A DNA stretch of 64,000 bases from Paracoccaceae bacterium (lineage in GTDB: Bacteria > Pseudomonadota > Alphaproteobacteria > Rhodobacterales > Rhodobacteraceae): contig WKFK01000014.1 in the NCBI GenBank assembly GCA_014872815.1, forward strand, positions 186,001 to 250,000, read 5' to 3'. This document shows positions 38,337 to 50,156 of this stretch, one piece after another; the stretch's first letter is position 1; each line of letters begins with the position of its first letter. Below the pieces are notes generated by a model. That model saw only the letters and a list, made by a program, of their open reading frames with translations. It searched no databases and had not been told where the DNA came from. Both the position numbers and the translations under genes were made by a program.

Positions 38337-38458
38337 TGCGGTTTACGTTGGGCCTGACCAAAAACTTAACAATTTAGGCTGGTAAGTCATAAATCCACGT
38401 TCCATACTCCGTTCGCACGACTACCCGATGCATAAACAAGAACAAAGGCAATCGCGAC

Positions 38459-38698
38459 ATGGCTTCGGATCGACAGAATCTCCAAGACGCATTTTTAAAT
38501 CACGTCCGGAAAACCAAAGTTCCGGTAACCATCTTCCTGATCAATGGCGTAAAATTGCAGGGTGTGATCACCTGGTTTGACAATTTTTGTGTGTTGTTGC
38601 GCCGCGACGGTCAGAGCCAATTGGTTTATAAACACGCGATTTCGACAATCATGCCGGCACAGCCGATTTCTCTTTACGAGGGTGAAGACGCCTCTTGA
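38459..38698 (+). CDS. hfq: RNA chaperone Hfq
   Basis: 79 residues. The Sm1 motif is [21 protein letters not shown] and the Sm2 motif YKHAIST, with Q8 and the expected length for an alphaproteobacterial Hfq. Hexamer that pairs small RNAs with mRNAs. 122 bp separate it from trkH, which probably include its promoter. The stop overlaps the hflX start by one base. Confidence 0.97.
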   Translation: MASDRQNLQDAFLNHVRKTKVPVTIFLINGVKLQGVITWFDNFCVLLRRDGQSQLVYKHAISTIMPAQPISLYEGEDAS

Positions 38699-39972
38699 TG
38701 GAGCATGACACGCAGGTGACCCGCGCTTGGGTCCTGCATCCCGATATCACTGGCGCTGATGTGCGGCGCGAGGCCTCTTTCGCTTTGGAAGAGGCCATTT
38801 CGCTTGCGGCGGCTTTGCCAGAGCTTGAAGTGGTTGGCTCAAACGTGGTGCGCTTGCCACGGGCGCAGCCGGGCAAGCTGTTTGGCTCTGGCAAAATCGA
38901 AGAGCTCAAGGCGCTGTTCAAAGCCAATGAGGTGGAGCTGGTCCTGATCGACGGGCCGGTGACGCCGGTGCAACAGCGCAACCTGGAGAAGGAATGGAAG
39001 GTCAAACTTCTGGACCGGACAGGGTTGATCCTGGAGATCTTCTCGGATCGCGCGCGCACGCGGGAAGGTGTGCTTCAGGTCGAGATGGCGGCGCTGTCCT
39101 ATCAGCGTACACGTCTGGTGCGGGCTTGGACCCACCTGGAGCGCCAGCGTGGCGGTCTGGGGTTTGTGGGTGGTCCCGGGGAAACCCAGATTGAGGCCGA
39201 CCGACGGGCGATTGATGACCAGCTGGTGCGTCTGCGGCGACAGCTTGCGAAGGTTGTGAAAACCCGCGAGTTGCATCGCAAAGCACGCGCGAAAGTGCCG
39301 TTTCCGATTGTCGCGCTGGTGGGGTATACCAATGCCGGAAAATCCACGCTTTTCAATCGTGTAACGGGCGCAGATGTGATGGCGAAGGACATGCTCTTTG
39401 CCACATTGGACCCAACCATGCGTGCGGTGGAGTTGCCCAACAATGGCCCGGAAGTGATCCTGTCGGACACGGTGGGGTTCATCAGCGATCTGCCGACCCA
39501 GTTGGTAGCGGCATTCCGGGCGACCTTGGAAGAGGTTCTGGCAGCGGATTTGGTGCTGCATGTGCGCGACATCGCGCATCCGGAAAGCCAGCATCAGGCC
39601 GAGGATGTGACCACAATTCTGGAAGATCTGGGTCTGAGCGAAGACACGCCGCAAATTGAAGTCTGGAACAAGATTGACTTGCTGAGCGCGGATGAGCGGG
39701 ACGCGGTGGTTGCCAAGGCAGAGCGTGAGGATGCGATTTTTGCCGTGTCTGCGGTGAGCGGGCAAGGGCTGGACGAAATGTTTGCCGCCATCGCGCAGGC
39801 ACTGTCCGGGGAAAAGACCCGCGAGGTGCTGACCCTGTCGTTTGCAGAAGGCAAAGGGCGCGCCTGGCTGTTCAAAGAAGGCGTTGTGGAAAGCGAAGAG
39901 CAGACCGAGGACGGCTTTGAAATCACCGTCCTGTGGTCACCCAAACAGCGCGCGCAGTTTGAGGGGCTTTAA
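38698..39972 (+). CDS. hflX: Ribosome-associated GTPase HflX
   Basis: 424 residues. An N-terminal HflX domain (about 10-195) holds a glycine-rich GGPGETQIEADRR segment. The G domain has G1 GYTNAGKSTL (about 205-214), G3 DTVGF and G4 NKID. Splits stalled ribosomes. ATG 38698 shares a base with the hfq stop (TGATG); the hfq-hflX pairing is widely conserved. Convergent with the acylase gene, 5 bp apart. Confidence 0.96.
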   Translation: MEHDTQVTRAWVLHPDITGADVRREASFALEEAISLAAALPELEVVGSNVVRLPRAQPGKLFGSGKIEELKALFKANEVELVLIDGPVTPVQQRNLEKEWKVKLLDRTGLILEIFSDRARTREGVLQVEMAALSYQRTRLVRAWTHLERQRGGLGFVGGPGETQIEADRRAIDDQLVRLRRQLAKVVKTRELHRKARAKVPFPIVALVGYTNAGKSTLFNRVTGADVMAKDMLFATLDPTMRAVELPNNGPEVILSDTVGFISDLPTQLVAAFRATLEEVLAADLVLHVRDIAHPESQHQAEDVTTILEDLGLSEDTPQIEVWNKIDLLSADERDAVVAKAEREDAIFAVSAVSGQGLDEMFAAIAQALSGEKTREVLTLSFAEGKGRAWLFKEGVVESEEQTEDGFEITVLWSPKQRAQFEGL

Positions 39973-39977
39973 GTCTT

Positions 39978-42446
39978 TTATTGCGCGCGTGGCGTGAGGG
40001 TTGTGACGCCAACTGCTGCGGCGCGGGCCAATTTTTCGTCCAAGGACATCGGGATGTACTCGCCGCGACGCCAAAGTTGCGCCATGTCATCGTAGAAGCG
40101 CGACAAGAAGTGGCCGGATTGACCGGTGGAGATGATGAAGACCGAGCTGTCGGGGTCTGCAAAGTCGTATACGCCGCGATAGCCCGCTGCATGCACATTC
40201 AGGAACGGGTTATCACCGGTGCCGGAGGTTTTGCCACGCTGGAGTGTGTTGTCGCCGCCGGATGTAGATTGGCGGATGTTCACAAAGAAGCGCAATACCG
40301 GCACTTTGCCTAGGACCTGATGGTCATGGGTGGCTTGGTGCACGTCCCCCCAGCGCAGGGCTTCGAGTTGCTGGCCGTAGCGTTCTTCAATGGCAATAAG
40401 CGCATCATCCAAGGCCAAGCGAGCCATGTCAGCGCAGGTTTCTTCGGGGGCGCTTTGGCGCACGTCACACCATGCTGACGCGCCGCCGACATTGCGAAAG
40501 ACACGTTCGATGAAGAGCGGTTCCACGTGGGTGAACTCGTCCGCAAGCGGGCCAAGGTCGTCACGGATCAAACGCTCTTGCAACGCGCGGGTCCAAGCGG
40601 CGTAGATCAGCGGTTCAGGCATATGCTCGTTCATTTCGCCGTTCCATTCGGACAGCAAGGTCAGGGCGCGCTGGCGCTGGCGCTCGCGGGAGCCTTCGGG
40701 CGCGGCTTCGCCGGTGAACCAGAGGTCTGCGCCAATCAGCGGGAGCAGCGCGCGAGCGGAGAAACTGACGGTGTCGAGCTGGGCTTCGATGAAGCTGTCG
40801 CGGGTGTGCACGCGGCGCGATTGCATCAGGCGGGTCCAGCGTTGGATGCGTTGGCTGTCACCCCAGACGTGAGAGATATGGGCTGGGAAAGGTCGCTCGG
40901 CCACTTTGTTGTTGGTGTTGCCGACAATGCCGCCAATGGGCTCGATGAACGACGGGTTGGCGGAGGCATCAAAGGTACCTTGCCAACGGTTCTCTGCGCG
41001 CCATCCGAAGGCTGGCAAGCGGCCTTGGCTTTGATGATTGGCATCGCGTTTTGGCAGTGCTCCGATTAGCTTCATGCCGATGTTTTCGCGATCCGCCAAT
41101 GTCAGTGTGAGGCCGGGGGCAATGTGGCCTTCGGTGGCTCCCATGCCGCCATCAACGGACTTGGCAAACATAAGTGCCATAAGCGCACTCGTTGATGTGT
41201 CGCGCGGGCTGAGCGCGGTCCATTGCAGGGCCGCCACATGGCCGGGGGGCGTGATGGCGCCAAGGTTGAAATGGGAGCCGGGCAGGACAGGGCCGTTTTC
41301 AGTCCAACGTAGGGTGAGCGTGACCGGTTCAGCGTCTTTGATGGTGATAATGGATTTGCGCGTGGAAAAAGGTTTGTAGCCATGAGGCGTGCGGTAGAAT
41401 TCGGAGTTGGACGGGTCCAATTCCTCAATCATCACATCTTGATCATCGACATAGGCGGCAGTCACTCCCCAACCGAGGTCGTTGCTGCGCCCGGCAAGGA
41501 CAACAGGGATGCCGGGGATTGTCGCGCCGATCACGCCACCGCCGGAAAGCTCCAAGCGTGCCAGATACCAGATGGCTGGTGCGGAGAGGCCAAGGTGTGG
41601 GTCGTTAGCCAAGAGAGTGCCGCCAGAGGCGCTGCGGTTTGGCGCGGCGGCCCAAGCGTTGGAAGCACCGGAGAGGCTTGGCAAAGCGAACGGCGAGAGC
41701 GGATGCGCGGGCAGAGGCGTGCTTTTCGCAAAGGTCGGTGTGTTGGGCACCAGGCTGGCATATTCCGGTAGGGCAGCCACGCCAGAGCCCGGAGCATCAG
41801 GTAGGATGTCGACGAGGCGCGCCTGAACCGGCAAGGCCAGGGAGGTGCGGGCGCGCAGGACTTCGAACTGCATATGACCGGTGAGCTGTAGCGCCATGAG
41901 TTTTTGCAAAGCGATGGAGTCAGCCGGTTGCCATGGGGCAAAGCTCTGTTTGAACAGGAAGAGTTCCGGCGCGCCGCGGCCAAGCGCTTCGGTGTTCACC
42001 TCATTGATGCGGGCGTTCACGCCGCGGGCGTAGGCTTCCAAAGCGGCGAGGGTTTCGTCGTCTTGCACCATAACAGATTGCCGGGCGGCGCCAGCCAGAT
42101 CAAAGCGGCGCATGAGCTTGTCGATGTCCAGCGTGCGTGGACCGAAGACCTCGGACAAGCGGCCTTGCACGGTGCGGCGCATGGTCAGCATTTGCCACAG
42201 GCGATCCTGTGCGTGAGCATAGCCCAGGCCAAAGAAGACATCCTCGTCAGTTTGGCCAAAGATGTGAGGGACATTCGCGTTGTCACGTACAATCTCTACA
42301 GGCTGTGAAATGCCTGCGACCGAGAGGGATTTATCGTAGGTTGGCAGGCTGCGTGAGGCGAGGAAATAGATCAGCATGACGCCAAGAACACACAGAATCA
42401 CCAGGCCGCTCGCGATCCGCAAAAGCCATTGAAAGAATGTGGTCAT
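39978..42446 (-). CDS. Penicillin acylase family protein (Ntn hydrolase)
   Basis: 822 residues. A membrane anchor or signal segment at about 5-28, an alpha-chain region to about 258, then the catalytic serine in GASNAW (about residue 261), which becomes the N-terminus of the beta chain after self-cleavage. LANDPHLGLSAPAIWY follows, as in penicillin G acylases and acyl-homoserine-lactone acylases. Periplasmic amidase of unknown natural substrate; quorum-signal acylase activity is possible but not shown. ATG 42446 gives the N-terminal helix; the longer frame is rejected. Confidence 0.9.
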   Translation of the reverse strand: MTTFFQWLLRIASGLVILCVLGVMLIYFLASRSLPTYDKSLSVAGISQPVEIVRDNANVPHIFGQTDEDVFFGLGYAHAQDRLWQMLTMRRTVQGRLSEVFGPRTLDIDKLMRRFDLAGAARQSVMVQDDETLAALEAYARGVNARINEVNTEALGRGAPELFLFKQSFAPWQPADSIALQKLMALQLTGHMQFEVLRARTSLALPVQARLVDILPDAPGSGVAALPEYASLVPNTPTFAKSTPLPAHPLSPFALPSLSGASNAWAAAPNRSASGGTLLANDPHLGLSAPAIWYLARLELSGGGVIGATIPGIPVVLAGRSNDLGWGVTAAYVDDQDVMIEELDPSNSEFYRTPHGYKPFSTRKSIITIKDAEPVTLTLRWTENGPVLPGSHFNLGAITPPGHVAALQWTALSPRDTSTSALMALMFAKSVDGGMGATEGHIAPGLTLTLADRENIGMKLIGALPKRDANHQSQGRLPAFGWRAENRWQGTFDASANPSFIEPIGGIVGNTNNKVAERPFPAHISHVWGDSQRIQRWTRLMQSRRVHTRDSFIEAQLDTVSFSARALLPLIGADLWFTGEAAPEGSRERQRQRALTLLSEWNGEMNEHMPEPLIYAAWTRALQERLIRDDLGPLADEFTHVEPLFIERVFRNVGGASAWCDVRQSAPEETCADMARLALDDALIAIEERYGQQLEALRWGDVHQATHDHQVLGKVPVLRFFVNIRQSTSGGDNTLQRGKTSGTGDNPFLNVHAAGYRGVYDFADPDSSVFIISTGQSGHFLSRFYDDMAQLWRRGEYIPMSLDEKLARAAAVGVTTLTPRAQ

Positions 42447-42527
42447 AGGGCTGCCCTTGATTGTTCTTGCCTTCTGCTTGCGCAGGCGAGACAAGTATTA
42501 CGACAATAGACAGTTGGGGAAAAGACG

Positions 42528-43400
42528 ATGGCAAAAGTTGCCTTTTTGGGTCTGGGTGTAATGGGCTATCCGATGGCTGGTCACCTGGTAAAAGCCGGTC
42601 ACGAGGTGACTGTTTTTAATCGCACAACGGCCAAGGCGGAAGCCTGGGCGAAGGAACACGGTGGTGCTTTTGGTGTGACGCCAAAAGAGGCCGTGCACGG
42701 CGCGGATTTTGTAATGTGCTGTGTTGGCAATGACGACGATTTGCGGCAGGTCTGTATTGGCGAGAGTGGTGCGTTTGAAGGGATGGCGGCTGAAACGATT
42801 TTTGTCGATCACACCACGGTGTCGGCCAAGGTGACTGCTGAGTTGTACGATGCGGGTAAAGCGCAGGGCATCGCCTTTGTGGATGCGCCAGTGTCAGGCG
42901 GTCAAGCCGGAGCAGAGAATGGCGTGCTTTCAATCATGTGCGGGGGAGATGAAGCCAGCTATGCGGCTGCGGAACCTGTGATGCAGGCCTATGGCCGCTC
43001 TATCAAATGCTTGGGCGAAAGCGGTGCCGGGCAACTGACCAAGATGGTGAACCAGATTTGTATTGCCGGCTTGGTGCAAGGTTTGTCGGAGGGGCTGCAC
43101 TTTGCAGAAAAAGCGGGACTGGACGGGCGTGCAGTCGTTGAGGTGATTGCCGGTGGCGCCGCTGGCAGTTGGCAGATGCAAAACCGATATGAGACCATGA
43201 TCGACGATGAGTTCGAGCATGGCTTTGCTGTGGACTGGATGCGCAAGGATCTCGGGATTTGCCTGTCGACCGCGGATGAAGTGGGCGCAAGCCTGCCCGT
43301 CACTGCGCTGGTCGATCAGTTCTACAAAGACGTGCAGAAACAGGGTGGCGGGCGTTGGGATACGTCGAGCCTGATCAAGCGCCTGCGGGCAATGGGCTAA
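42528..43400 (+). CDS. 3-Hydroxyisobutyrate dehydrogenase family NAD(P)-dependent oxidoreductase
   Basis: 290 residues. The N-terminal Rossmann motif FLGLGVMGYPMAGHL (about 5-19) is followed by VDAPVSGGQAGAENGVLSIM (about 121-140) and the catalytic lysine segment GQLTKMVNQ (about 168-176), as in HIBADH/GarR-type beta-hydroxyacid dehydrogenases. Substrate not determined; candidates are 3-hydroxyisobutyrate, tartronate semialdehyde or succinic semialdehyde. Its 3' end overlaps the convergent hydrolase gene by 26 bp. Confidence 0.9.
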   Translation: MAKVAFLGLGVMGYPMAGHLVKAGHEVTVFNRTTAKAEAWAKEHGGAFGVTPKEAVHGADFVMCCVGNDDDLRQVCIGESGAFEGMAAETIFVDHTTVSAKVTAELYDAGKAQGIAFVDAPVSGGQAGAENGVLSIMCGGDEASYAAAEPVMQAYGRSIKCLGESGAGQLTKMVNQICIAGLVQGLSEGLHFAEKAGLDGRAVVEVIAGGAAGSWQMQNRYETMIDDEFEHGFAVDWMRKDLGICLSTADEVGASLPVTALVDQFYKDVQKQGGGRWDTSSLIKRLRAMG

Positions 43401-44181
43401 GCACACCGGTTTGGCGCAGAAGCGCCAGAGCCTGAAGCCAATACGGCGTCCCGTCAGGGGCGCTGTCTCTAAATAGAGCATGCACCGGTGCGTTGTGGCC
43501 GCGCCTTTCGCAGAGTTGCACCTCTATCGGCGCGTGAACTTCATCTATGTAAGATCTTATCACAGAACAGTTTTCTGTGGGTACGATACGGTCTTCAACA
43601 CTATGAAGCATTAGACATGGTGGTGTATCGCTTTGCAGCGTCCAGGGATGCTGGAGAGCAGCGCCTAGGGTGACGACACAGGCGGGTTTTTCATAGCTTG
43701 GCAGCAGGGGGTCCGGGCAGGCCAGAGACAGGCCAATCATTCCCCCAGCGGAAATACCAATGAAGCCAAATTTTGACTGGCTAAAATCACAAGGCCCGTT
43801 TCCATTGCGTAGGAATGAAATGGCTTCTCCTACGTCTTGGCGCGCAGCTTCGAAGCGTGGTCCCATATGATTGTGGGCCAATTTTACGCCTAAGGAGATT
43901 GCTTTTTTGCGATTGGCGTAGATGTGACGGCGCTGTTGAACGGGCAGCGCGCGATCTTCTGTCCTCAGCCGATAGCTGACGGACGCAACGGCTGCACCCA
44001 AAGCAGTCAACCGTTTGGCAAGTTTTTCTGCTGGTGCCGCTGTGCGGTCACCTTTCACAAAACCGCCGCCATGTGCGAACAGTACCAGCCCCGAAGGGGA
44101 GTTTCCTTCCGGTAGATACAGGTCGAGCGCGAGGGGCGTACCCGCGCGCTCAACATAGTCGATACCGTGAATTGCGTGCAT
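43375..44181 (-). CDS. Alpha/beta hydrolase (HSL/BD-FAE-like)
   Basis: 268 residues. The oxyanion motif HGGGFVKG (about 37-44), nucleophile GISAGG (about 145-150), acid in VEDRIVP and the histidine in GHNAPVH form a complete catalytic set. Resembles the esterase/lipase family of kynurenine formamidase-like hydrolases. Substrate unknown. The coding end runs 26 bp into the 3' end of the dehydrogenase gene on the other strand. Confidence 0.83.
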   Translation of the reverse strand: MHAIHGIDYVERAGTPLALDLYLPEGNSPSGLVLFAHGGGFVKGDRTAAPAEKLAKRLTALGAAVASVSYRLRTEDRALPVQQRRHIYANRKKAISLGVKLAHNHMGPRFEAARQDVGEAISFLRNGNGPCDFSQSKFGFIGISAGGMIGLSLACPDPLLPSYEKPACVVTLGAALQHPWTLQSDTPPCLMLHSVEDRIVPTENCSVIRSYIDEVHAPIEVQLCERRGHNAPVHALFRDSAPDGTPYWLQALALLRQTGVLSPLPAGA

Positions 44182-44200
44182 TTCCGGTCCTGAAATCAGG

Positions 44201-44761
44201 TTATGGAATAATGCGCGAGTATTTTATGCCTTCGAGCGTGGCACCAATTTTCAAACCGGCTTGTCCGAAGATGACTGCGATGACCGGTGCAAGCAGGTTG
44301 GTGGTTTCCGCTGACAAGTTGGCACCTTCATTTGCCACCACATACTGAACGCCGGCGCCGGCAGCCCAGCCGTTCGATCGACGGAATTCGGTTAGGGCGC
44401 CTTCGGTCATGAAAAACAGCACATGCGCGTGTTGTTGAGCGCCAAATTGCAGGCCGACGCTGCCTTTTGTGGCTGAGTAATAATCGACAGTGACATCGTT
44501 AACGCGCAGCGCGCCACGACCATAGCCACCGCCGAACCCAAGACCGGCTTCCGTGATCAACGGCATCACCAGAACACCGGTTGATTTCGCCTTCAGATCC
44601 AGGGTGTTGGGGTAGTTCGTGTACAGATGGTCCAGCGTTGCGTCGACGCGTGCGTCTATTTCATTCGCCCCATTGGAGCCAACGCCATTGCCACATGCTG
44701 CTGTGACTCCAGCTGCGGCCAAGCTGGTCAGCGCGAAGCCGCGTCGTGTCAGGTTGCTCAT
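44201..44761 (-). CDS. SYLF/YSC84-domain lipid-binding protein
   Basis: 186 residues. Twin-arginine-like signal (NLTRRGFALTS) with a possible lipobox before Cys23. The SYLF domain follows with GVLVMPLITEAGLGFGGGYGRGALRV and SVGLQFGAQQHAHVLFFMTE. Family members bind phosphoinositide or lipid surfaces; bacterial roles are unclear. ATG 44761 is preferred as it places the signal at the N-terminus; an ATG at 44794 is possible. Confidence 0.83.
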   Translation of the reverse strand: MSNLTRRGFALTSLAAAGVTAACGNGVGSNGANEIDARVDATLDHLYTNYPNTLDLKAKSTGVLVMPLITEAGLGFGGGYGRGALRVNDVTVDYYSATKGSVGLQFGAQQHAHVLFFMTEGALTEFRRSNGWAAGAGVQYVVANEGANLSAETTNLLAPVIAVIFGQAGLKIGATLEGIKYSRIIP

Positions 44762-44894
44762 GATGTTATTGCCCGTTTTTGTGTTTCTGCTCATACCGCC
44801 GGTTTTTTGATCCGGGTTGATGGGGAGTATAGCCTCTGTGGCAGTCTATGTCACGAAATCTGCGGTAAATCGCCAAATTTAGGGGCGTTTTTGC

Positions 44895-46538
<1,644 letters not shown>

Positions 46539-46579
46539 GGTCCACCTTCTAACAAATTGAAAACTGGACGGTTAATCCG

Positions 46580-49500
46580 ATGAAAGATGCGCAACACGTC
46601 TCTGTAGGTGGGGCTCCAGAGGGCTTTGACGCTCAGTTGATCCTGAAAGAGGTTGCCAAGAGCAATGGGCCGATGGTGCACGTGGCGCGCGATGACAAGC
46701 GCATGGCCGCCACCAAGTCGGCGCTGGAATTCTTTGCGCCAGACATGCCGGTGATTGTGTTTCCGGGGTGGGATTGCCTGCCTTATGATCGCGTGTCACC
46801 CAACGCCGATATTTCGGCCACCCGGATGGCGACACTGGCGGGGTTGGTGCATGACATGCCCAGCCAGTTTGTGTTGTTGACCACGCTGAATGCGGCCACC
46901 CAACGTGTGCCAGCGCGCAAGGTTTTGAAAGAAGCGGCGTTCCGGGCGCAGGTAGATCAACGCGTTGATGAAGAGGCGTTGCGTCAGTTTTTGGTGCGCA
47001 TGGGGTTCACGCAAGCGCCCACGGTGATGGAGCCGGGGGACTATGCGATCCGGGGTGGGATCATTGATATCTTCCCACCCGGTGACAGCGGGCCGGTGCG
47101 GCTTGATTTCTTTGGGGACGTGCTTGATGGCGTGCGGCGGTTTGATCCGGCGACGCAGCGGACGACCGAGAAACTGGATATGATCGAACTGGCCCCGGTG
47201 AGTGAGGTCATTTTGGACGAGGCGGCGATTACGCGGTTTCGGCAAAATTACCGCATCGAGTTTGGCGCCGCGGGCACCGATGATCCGCTCTATGAGGCGA
47301 TCAGCGCGGGGCGAAAACACCAGGGTGTGGAGCATTGGCTGCCGTTCTTCCATGAGGGGCTGGAAACGCTGTTTGACTACCTACCGGACGCTGTGATTTC
47401 CGTGGATGATCAATCGGATGCGGCGCGGATTGCGCGGTGGGACAGTGTGGCGGACCAGTATGAAACCCGCCAACACGCGATGTCGCAGAAGGCGCGGTTG
47501 GACACGGTGTATAAACCGGTGCCGCCGGAATTGCTGTATCTGGATGATACGGCGTGGACCGAGGCGATTGGCGGTCGGCGGGTTCTGCATTTCTCGGCAT
47601 TGCCGCAGGCGTCCGGGCCGGGGGTGATCGATGCAGGCGGGCGCATTGGCCGCAACTTCTCGCCGGAGCGTCAGCAGGAAAACCTAAGCCTGTTTGGAGC
47701 CTTGGCAGACCACATTCGCAAAAAACTGGCGGATGGGCCGGTTGTGGTGGCAAGCTACTCCGAAGGTGCGCGGGAGCGTTTGAGTGGGTTGATTGAGGAT
47801 GAGGGGTTGGCAGAGACCATCCACGTCAACGATGCACGTAACCTTGGCAAAACGGGCCTGTTTTTGGCGGTTTGGGCGTTGGAGCACGGATTTGAAACGC
47901 CGGGAATGACGGTGATTTCGGAGCAGGATGTTTTAGGGGATCGTTTGATCCGTGCGCCGCGCAAGAAGAAGCGGGCGGAGAATTTCCTAACCGAGACACA
48001 GTCACTCAGTCCGGGTGATCTGGTTGTGCATGTAGATCACGGGGTTGGGCGCTATCTCGGGCTTGAAGTGGTTACCGCAGCAGGGGCTGCGCATGAGACC
48101 ATTGCGCTGGAATATGCTGAAAGTGCAAAGCTATACCTGCCGGTGGAAAACATTGAGCTGCTGTCCAAATACGGCCATGACGAAGGGCTGTTGGACCGGC
48201 TGGGCGGTGGTGCGTGGCAGGCGAAGAAAGCCAAACTCAAAGAGCGCATTCGCGAGATGGCGGATCGGCTTATCCGCGTCGCGGCGGAGCGGGAATTGCG
48301 CTCAGCACCTGTTTTGGAAGCGCAGCATCACGCTTGGGAAGAGTTTTCGGCGCGGTTCCCCTATCAGGAGACTGAGGATCAGCTGCGCGCGATTGAGGAT
48401 GTGATTGGCGACCTGGCGTCCGGACGTCCTATGGACCGGCTGGTTTGCGGGGATGTAGGCTTTGGCAAAACCGAAGTGGCGATGCGCGCAGCCTTTGTGG
48501 CGGCCATGTCCGGTCAGCAGGTGGCTGTGATTGCGCCAACGACCTTGTTGGCGCGGCAGCACGCCAAGGGGTTTGCGGAGAGATTTCGAGGATTTCCTTT
48601 GGAAGTCAGGGCATTGTCGCGCTTTGTCACAGCAAAAGACGCGGAGAAAACCCGCGATGGCATGGCGCGTGGCACCGTGGATATTGTGGTGGGCACACAT
48701 GCGTTGCTGGCCAAGAACATCCGGTTCAAGAACCTTGGCCTGTTGATCATTGATGAAGAGCAGCATTTTGGCGTGGCGCACAAAGAGCGGCTTAAGCAGA
48801 TGCGCAGTGATGTGCATGTGCTGACGCTGACCGCGACGCCGATCCCTCGGACCTTGCAGTTGAGCCTATCTGGTGTGCGCGATCTGTCGATCATTGGAAC
48901 GCCGCCGGTGGACCGTTTGGCGATCCGCACCTATGTGAGTGCCTTTGATGCGGTCACTGTCCGTGAGGCGCTGTTGCGGGAGCACTATCGCGGGGGGCAG
49001 AGTTTCTACGTGGTGCCACGCATTAGCGATCTGCCTGAAATCGAAGAGTTTTTGCGAGATCATGTGCCGGAAGTGAGTTTTATCACGGCCAATGGCCAGA
49101 TGGCGGCAGGCGAGCTCGATGACCGTATGAATGCGTTCTATGACGGAAAATATGATGTGCTGTTGGCGACCACGATTGTGGAGAGTGGGCTGGATATTCC
49201 AACCGCGAACACGATGATTGTGCATCGCGCGGATATGTTTGGCTTGGCGCAGCTCTATCAAATTCGCGGTCGGGTTGGGCGCTCTAAGACCCGCGCTTAT
49301 GCGTATTTGACCACAAAACCGCGGACGAAACTGACGCCAGCGGCGGAAAAACGGCTTCGGGTTTTGGGGTCACTGGACACGCTAGGAGCCGGATTTACCT
49401 TGGCTTCTCAAGATCTTGACATCCGTGGGGCTGGCAACCTGCTGGGCGAAGAGCAGTCCGGGCAGATGCGCGATGTGGGCTATGAGCTGTATCAATCGAT

Positions 49501-50041
49501 GCTGGAAGAGGCGATTGCCAAGATCAAGGCGGGTGAGCTGGAAGGTCTGTCAGATGGCGATGATCAATGGGCGCCCCAGATCAACCTTGGCGTGCCGGTG
49601 CTGATCCCAGACAGCTACGTGCCGGATCTGGATGTGCGTCTGGGTCTCTATCGCCGATTGAGTGGTCTGCAGGGTAAGGTTGAGTTGGAAGGCTTTGCTG
49701 CCGAGTTGATCGACCGGTTTGGGAAATTGCCTAAAGAGGTCAATACCTTGCTGTTGATCGTGCGCATCAAGGAGATGTGTAAGAAGGCGGGCATTGCCAA
49801 GTTGGATGGTGGTCCTAAAGGCGCGACCATTCAGTTCCACAATGACAAATTTTCCTCGCCGCAGGGGTTGGTGGAGTTCATTCAGGACCAGAAGGGACTT
49901 GCCAAGGTCAAAGACAACAAGATTGTTGTGCGGCGCGATTGGAAGAAGTCGTCTGACAAGATCAAAGGGGCTTTCGCGATTGCCCGGGATCTGGCGCAGA
50001 AGGTTGTGGACGAGAAGAAACGCAAGAAGGCCACGAAATAG
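46580..50041 (+). CDS. mfd: Transcription-repair coupling factor
   Basis: 1153 residues. UvrB-like N-terminal domains (about 1-330), the RNA polymerase-interacting domain (GDLVVHVDHGVGRYLGLEVV, about 477-495), the RecG-like translocase with Walker A GDVGFGKTEVA (about 624-634), DEEQ box IIDEEQHFGV and QIRGRVGRS, then the TRCF C-terminal domain. Removes stalled RNA polymerase and recruits UvrA. The ATG start follows a weak ribosome site. Full length. Confidence 0.97.
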   Translation: MKDAQHVSVGGAPEGFDAQLILKEVAKSNGPMVHVARDDKRMAATKSALEFFAPDMPVIVFPGWDCLPYDRVSPNADISATRMATLAGLVHDMPSQFVLLTTLNAATQRVPARKVLKEAAFRAQVDQRVDEEALRQFLVRMGFTQAPTVMEPGDYAIRGGIIDIFPPGDSGPVRLDFFGDVLDGVRRFDPATQRTTEKLDMIELAPVSEVILDEAAITRFRQNYRIEFGAAGTDDPLYEAISAGRKHQGVEHWLPFFHEGLETLFDYLPDAVISVDDQSDAARIARWDSVADQYETRQHAMSQKARLDTVYKPVPPELLYLDDTAWTEAIGGRRVLHFSALPQASGPGVIDAGGRIGRNFSPERQQENLSLFGALADHIRKKLADGPVVVASYSEGARERLSGLIEDEGLAETIHVNDARNLGKTGLFLAVWALEHGFETPGMTVISEQDVLGDRLIRAPRKKKRAENFLTETQSLSPGDLVVHVDHGVGRYLGLEVVTAAGAAHETIALEYAESAKLYLPVENIELLSKYGHDEGLLDRLGGGAWQAKKAKLKERIREMADRLIRVAAERELRSAPVLEAQHHAWEEFSARFPYQETEDQLRAIEDVIGDLASGRPMDRLVCGDVGFGKTEVAMRAAFVAAMSGQQVAVIAPTTLLARQHAKGFAERFRGFPLEVRALSRFVTAKDAEKTRDGMARGTVDIVVGTHALLAKNIRFKNLGLLIIDEEQHFGVAHKERLKQMRSDVHVLTLTATPIPRTLQLSLSGVRDLSIIGTPPVDRLAIRTYVSAFDAVTVREALLREHYRGGQSFYVVPRISDLPEIEEFLRDHVPEVSFITANGQMAAGELDDRMNAFYDGKYDVLLATTIVESGLDIPTANTMIVHRADMFGLAQLYQIRGRVGRSKTRAYAYLTTKPRTKLTPAAEKRLRVLGSLDTLGAGFTLASQDLDIRGAGNLLGEEQSGQMRDVGYELYQSMLEEAIAKIKAGELEGLSDGDDQWAPQINLGVPVLIPDSYVPDLDVRLGLYRRLSGLQGKVELEGFAAELIDRFGKLPKEVNTLLLIVRIKEMCKKAGIAKLDGGPKGATIQFHNDKFSSPQGLVEFIQDQKGLAKVKDNKIVVRRDWKKSSDKIKGAFAIARDLAQKVVDEKKRKKATK

Positions 50042-50042
50042 C

Positions 50043-50118
50043 ACGTCGGTATTGCGTCGGTATCACGTCTGTTTTGTGGAGGTGCGTTTTGAGTGAGAGG
50101 CCTGGGGGCGTTGCCCCC
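50043..50118 (+). repeat. Intergenic repeat, copy 2, followed by GC hairpin
   Basis: Five consecutive units of 11 bp (ACGTCGGTATT, GCGTCGGTATC, ACGTCTGTTTT, GTGGAGGTGCG, TTTTGAGTGAG) run from 50043 to 50097, directly after the mfd stop. Most of this is also present at 18128-18170. It is followed by the hairpin GGGGGCGTTGCCCCC at 50104-50118, similar to that at 19439. Confidence 0.6.
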
Positions 50119-50156
50119 AAGCCTCCGCGACTATGTGGAGCCATTGAAGTGGCGGA

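Noticed and set aside
38400..38425. Two GTTC half-sites upstream of hfq resembling an SOS box
   Set aside because: The spacing is 8 bases, not the 7 of the alphaproteobacterial LexA site, so I do not call it.
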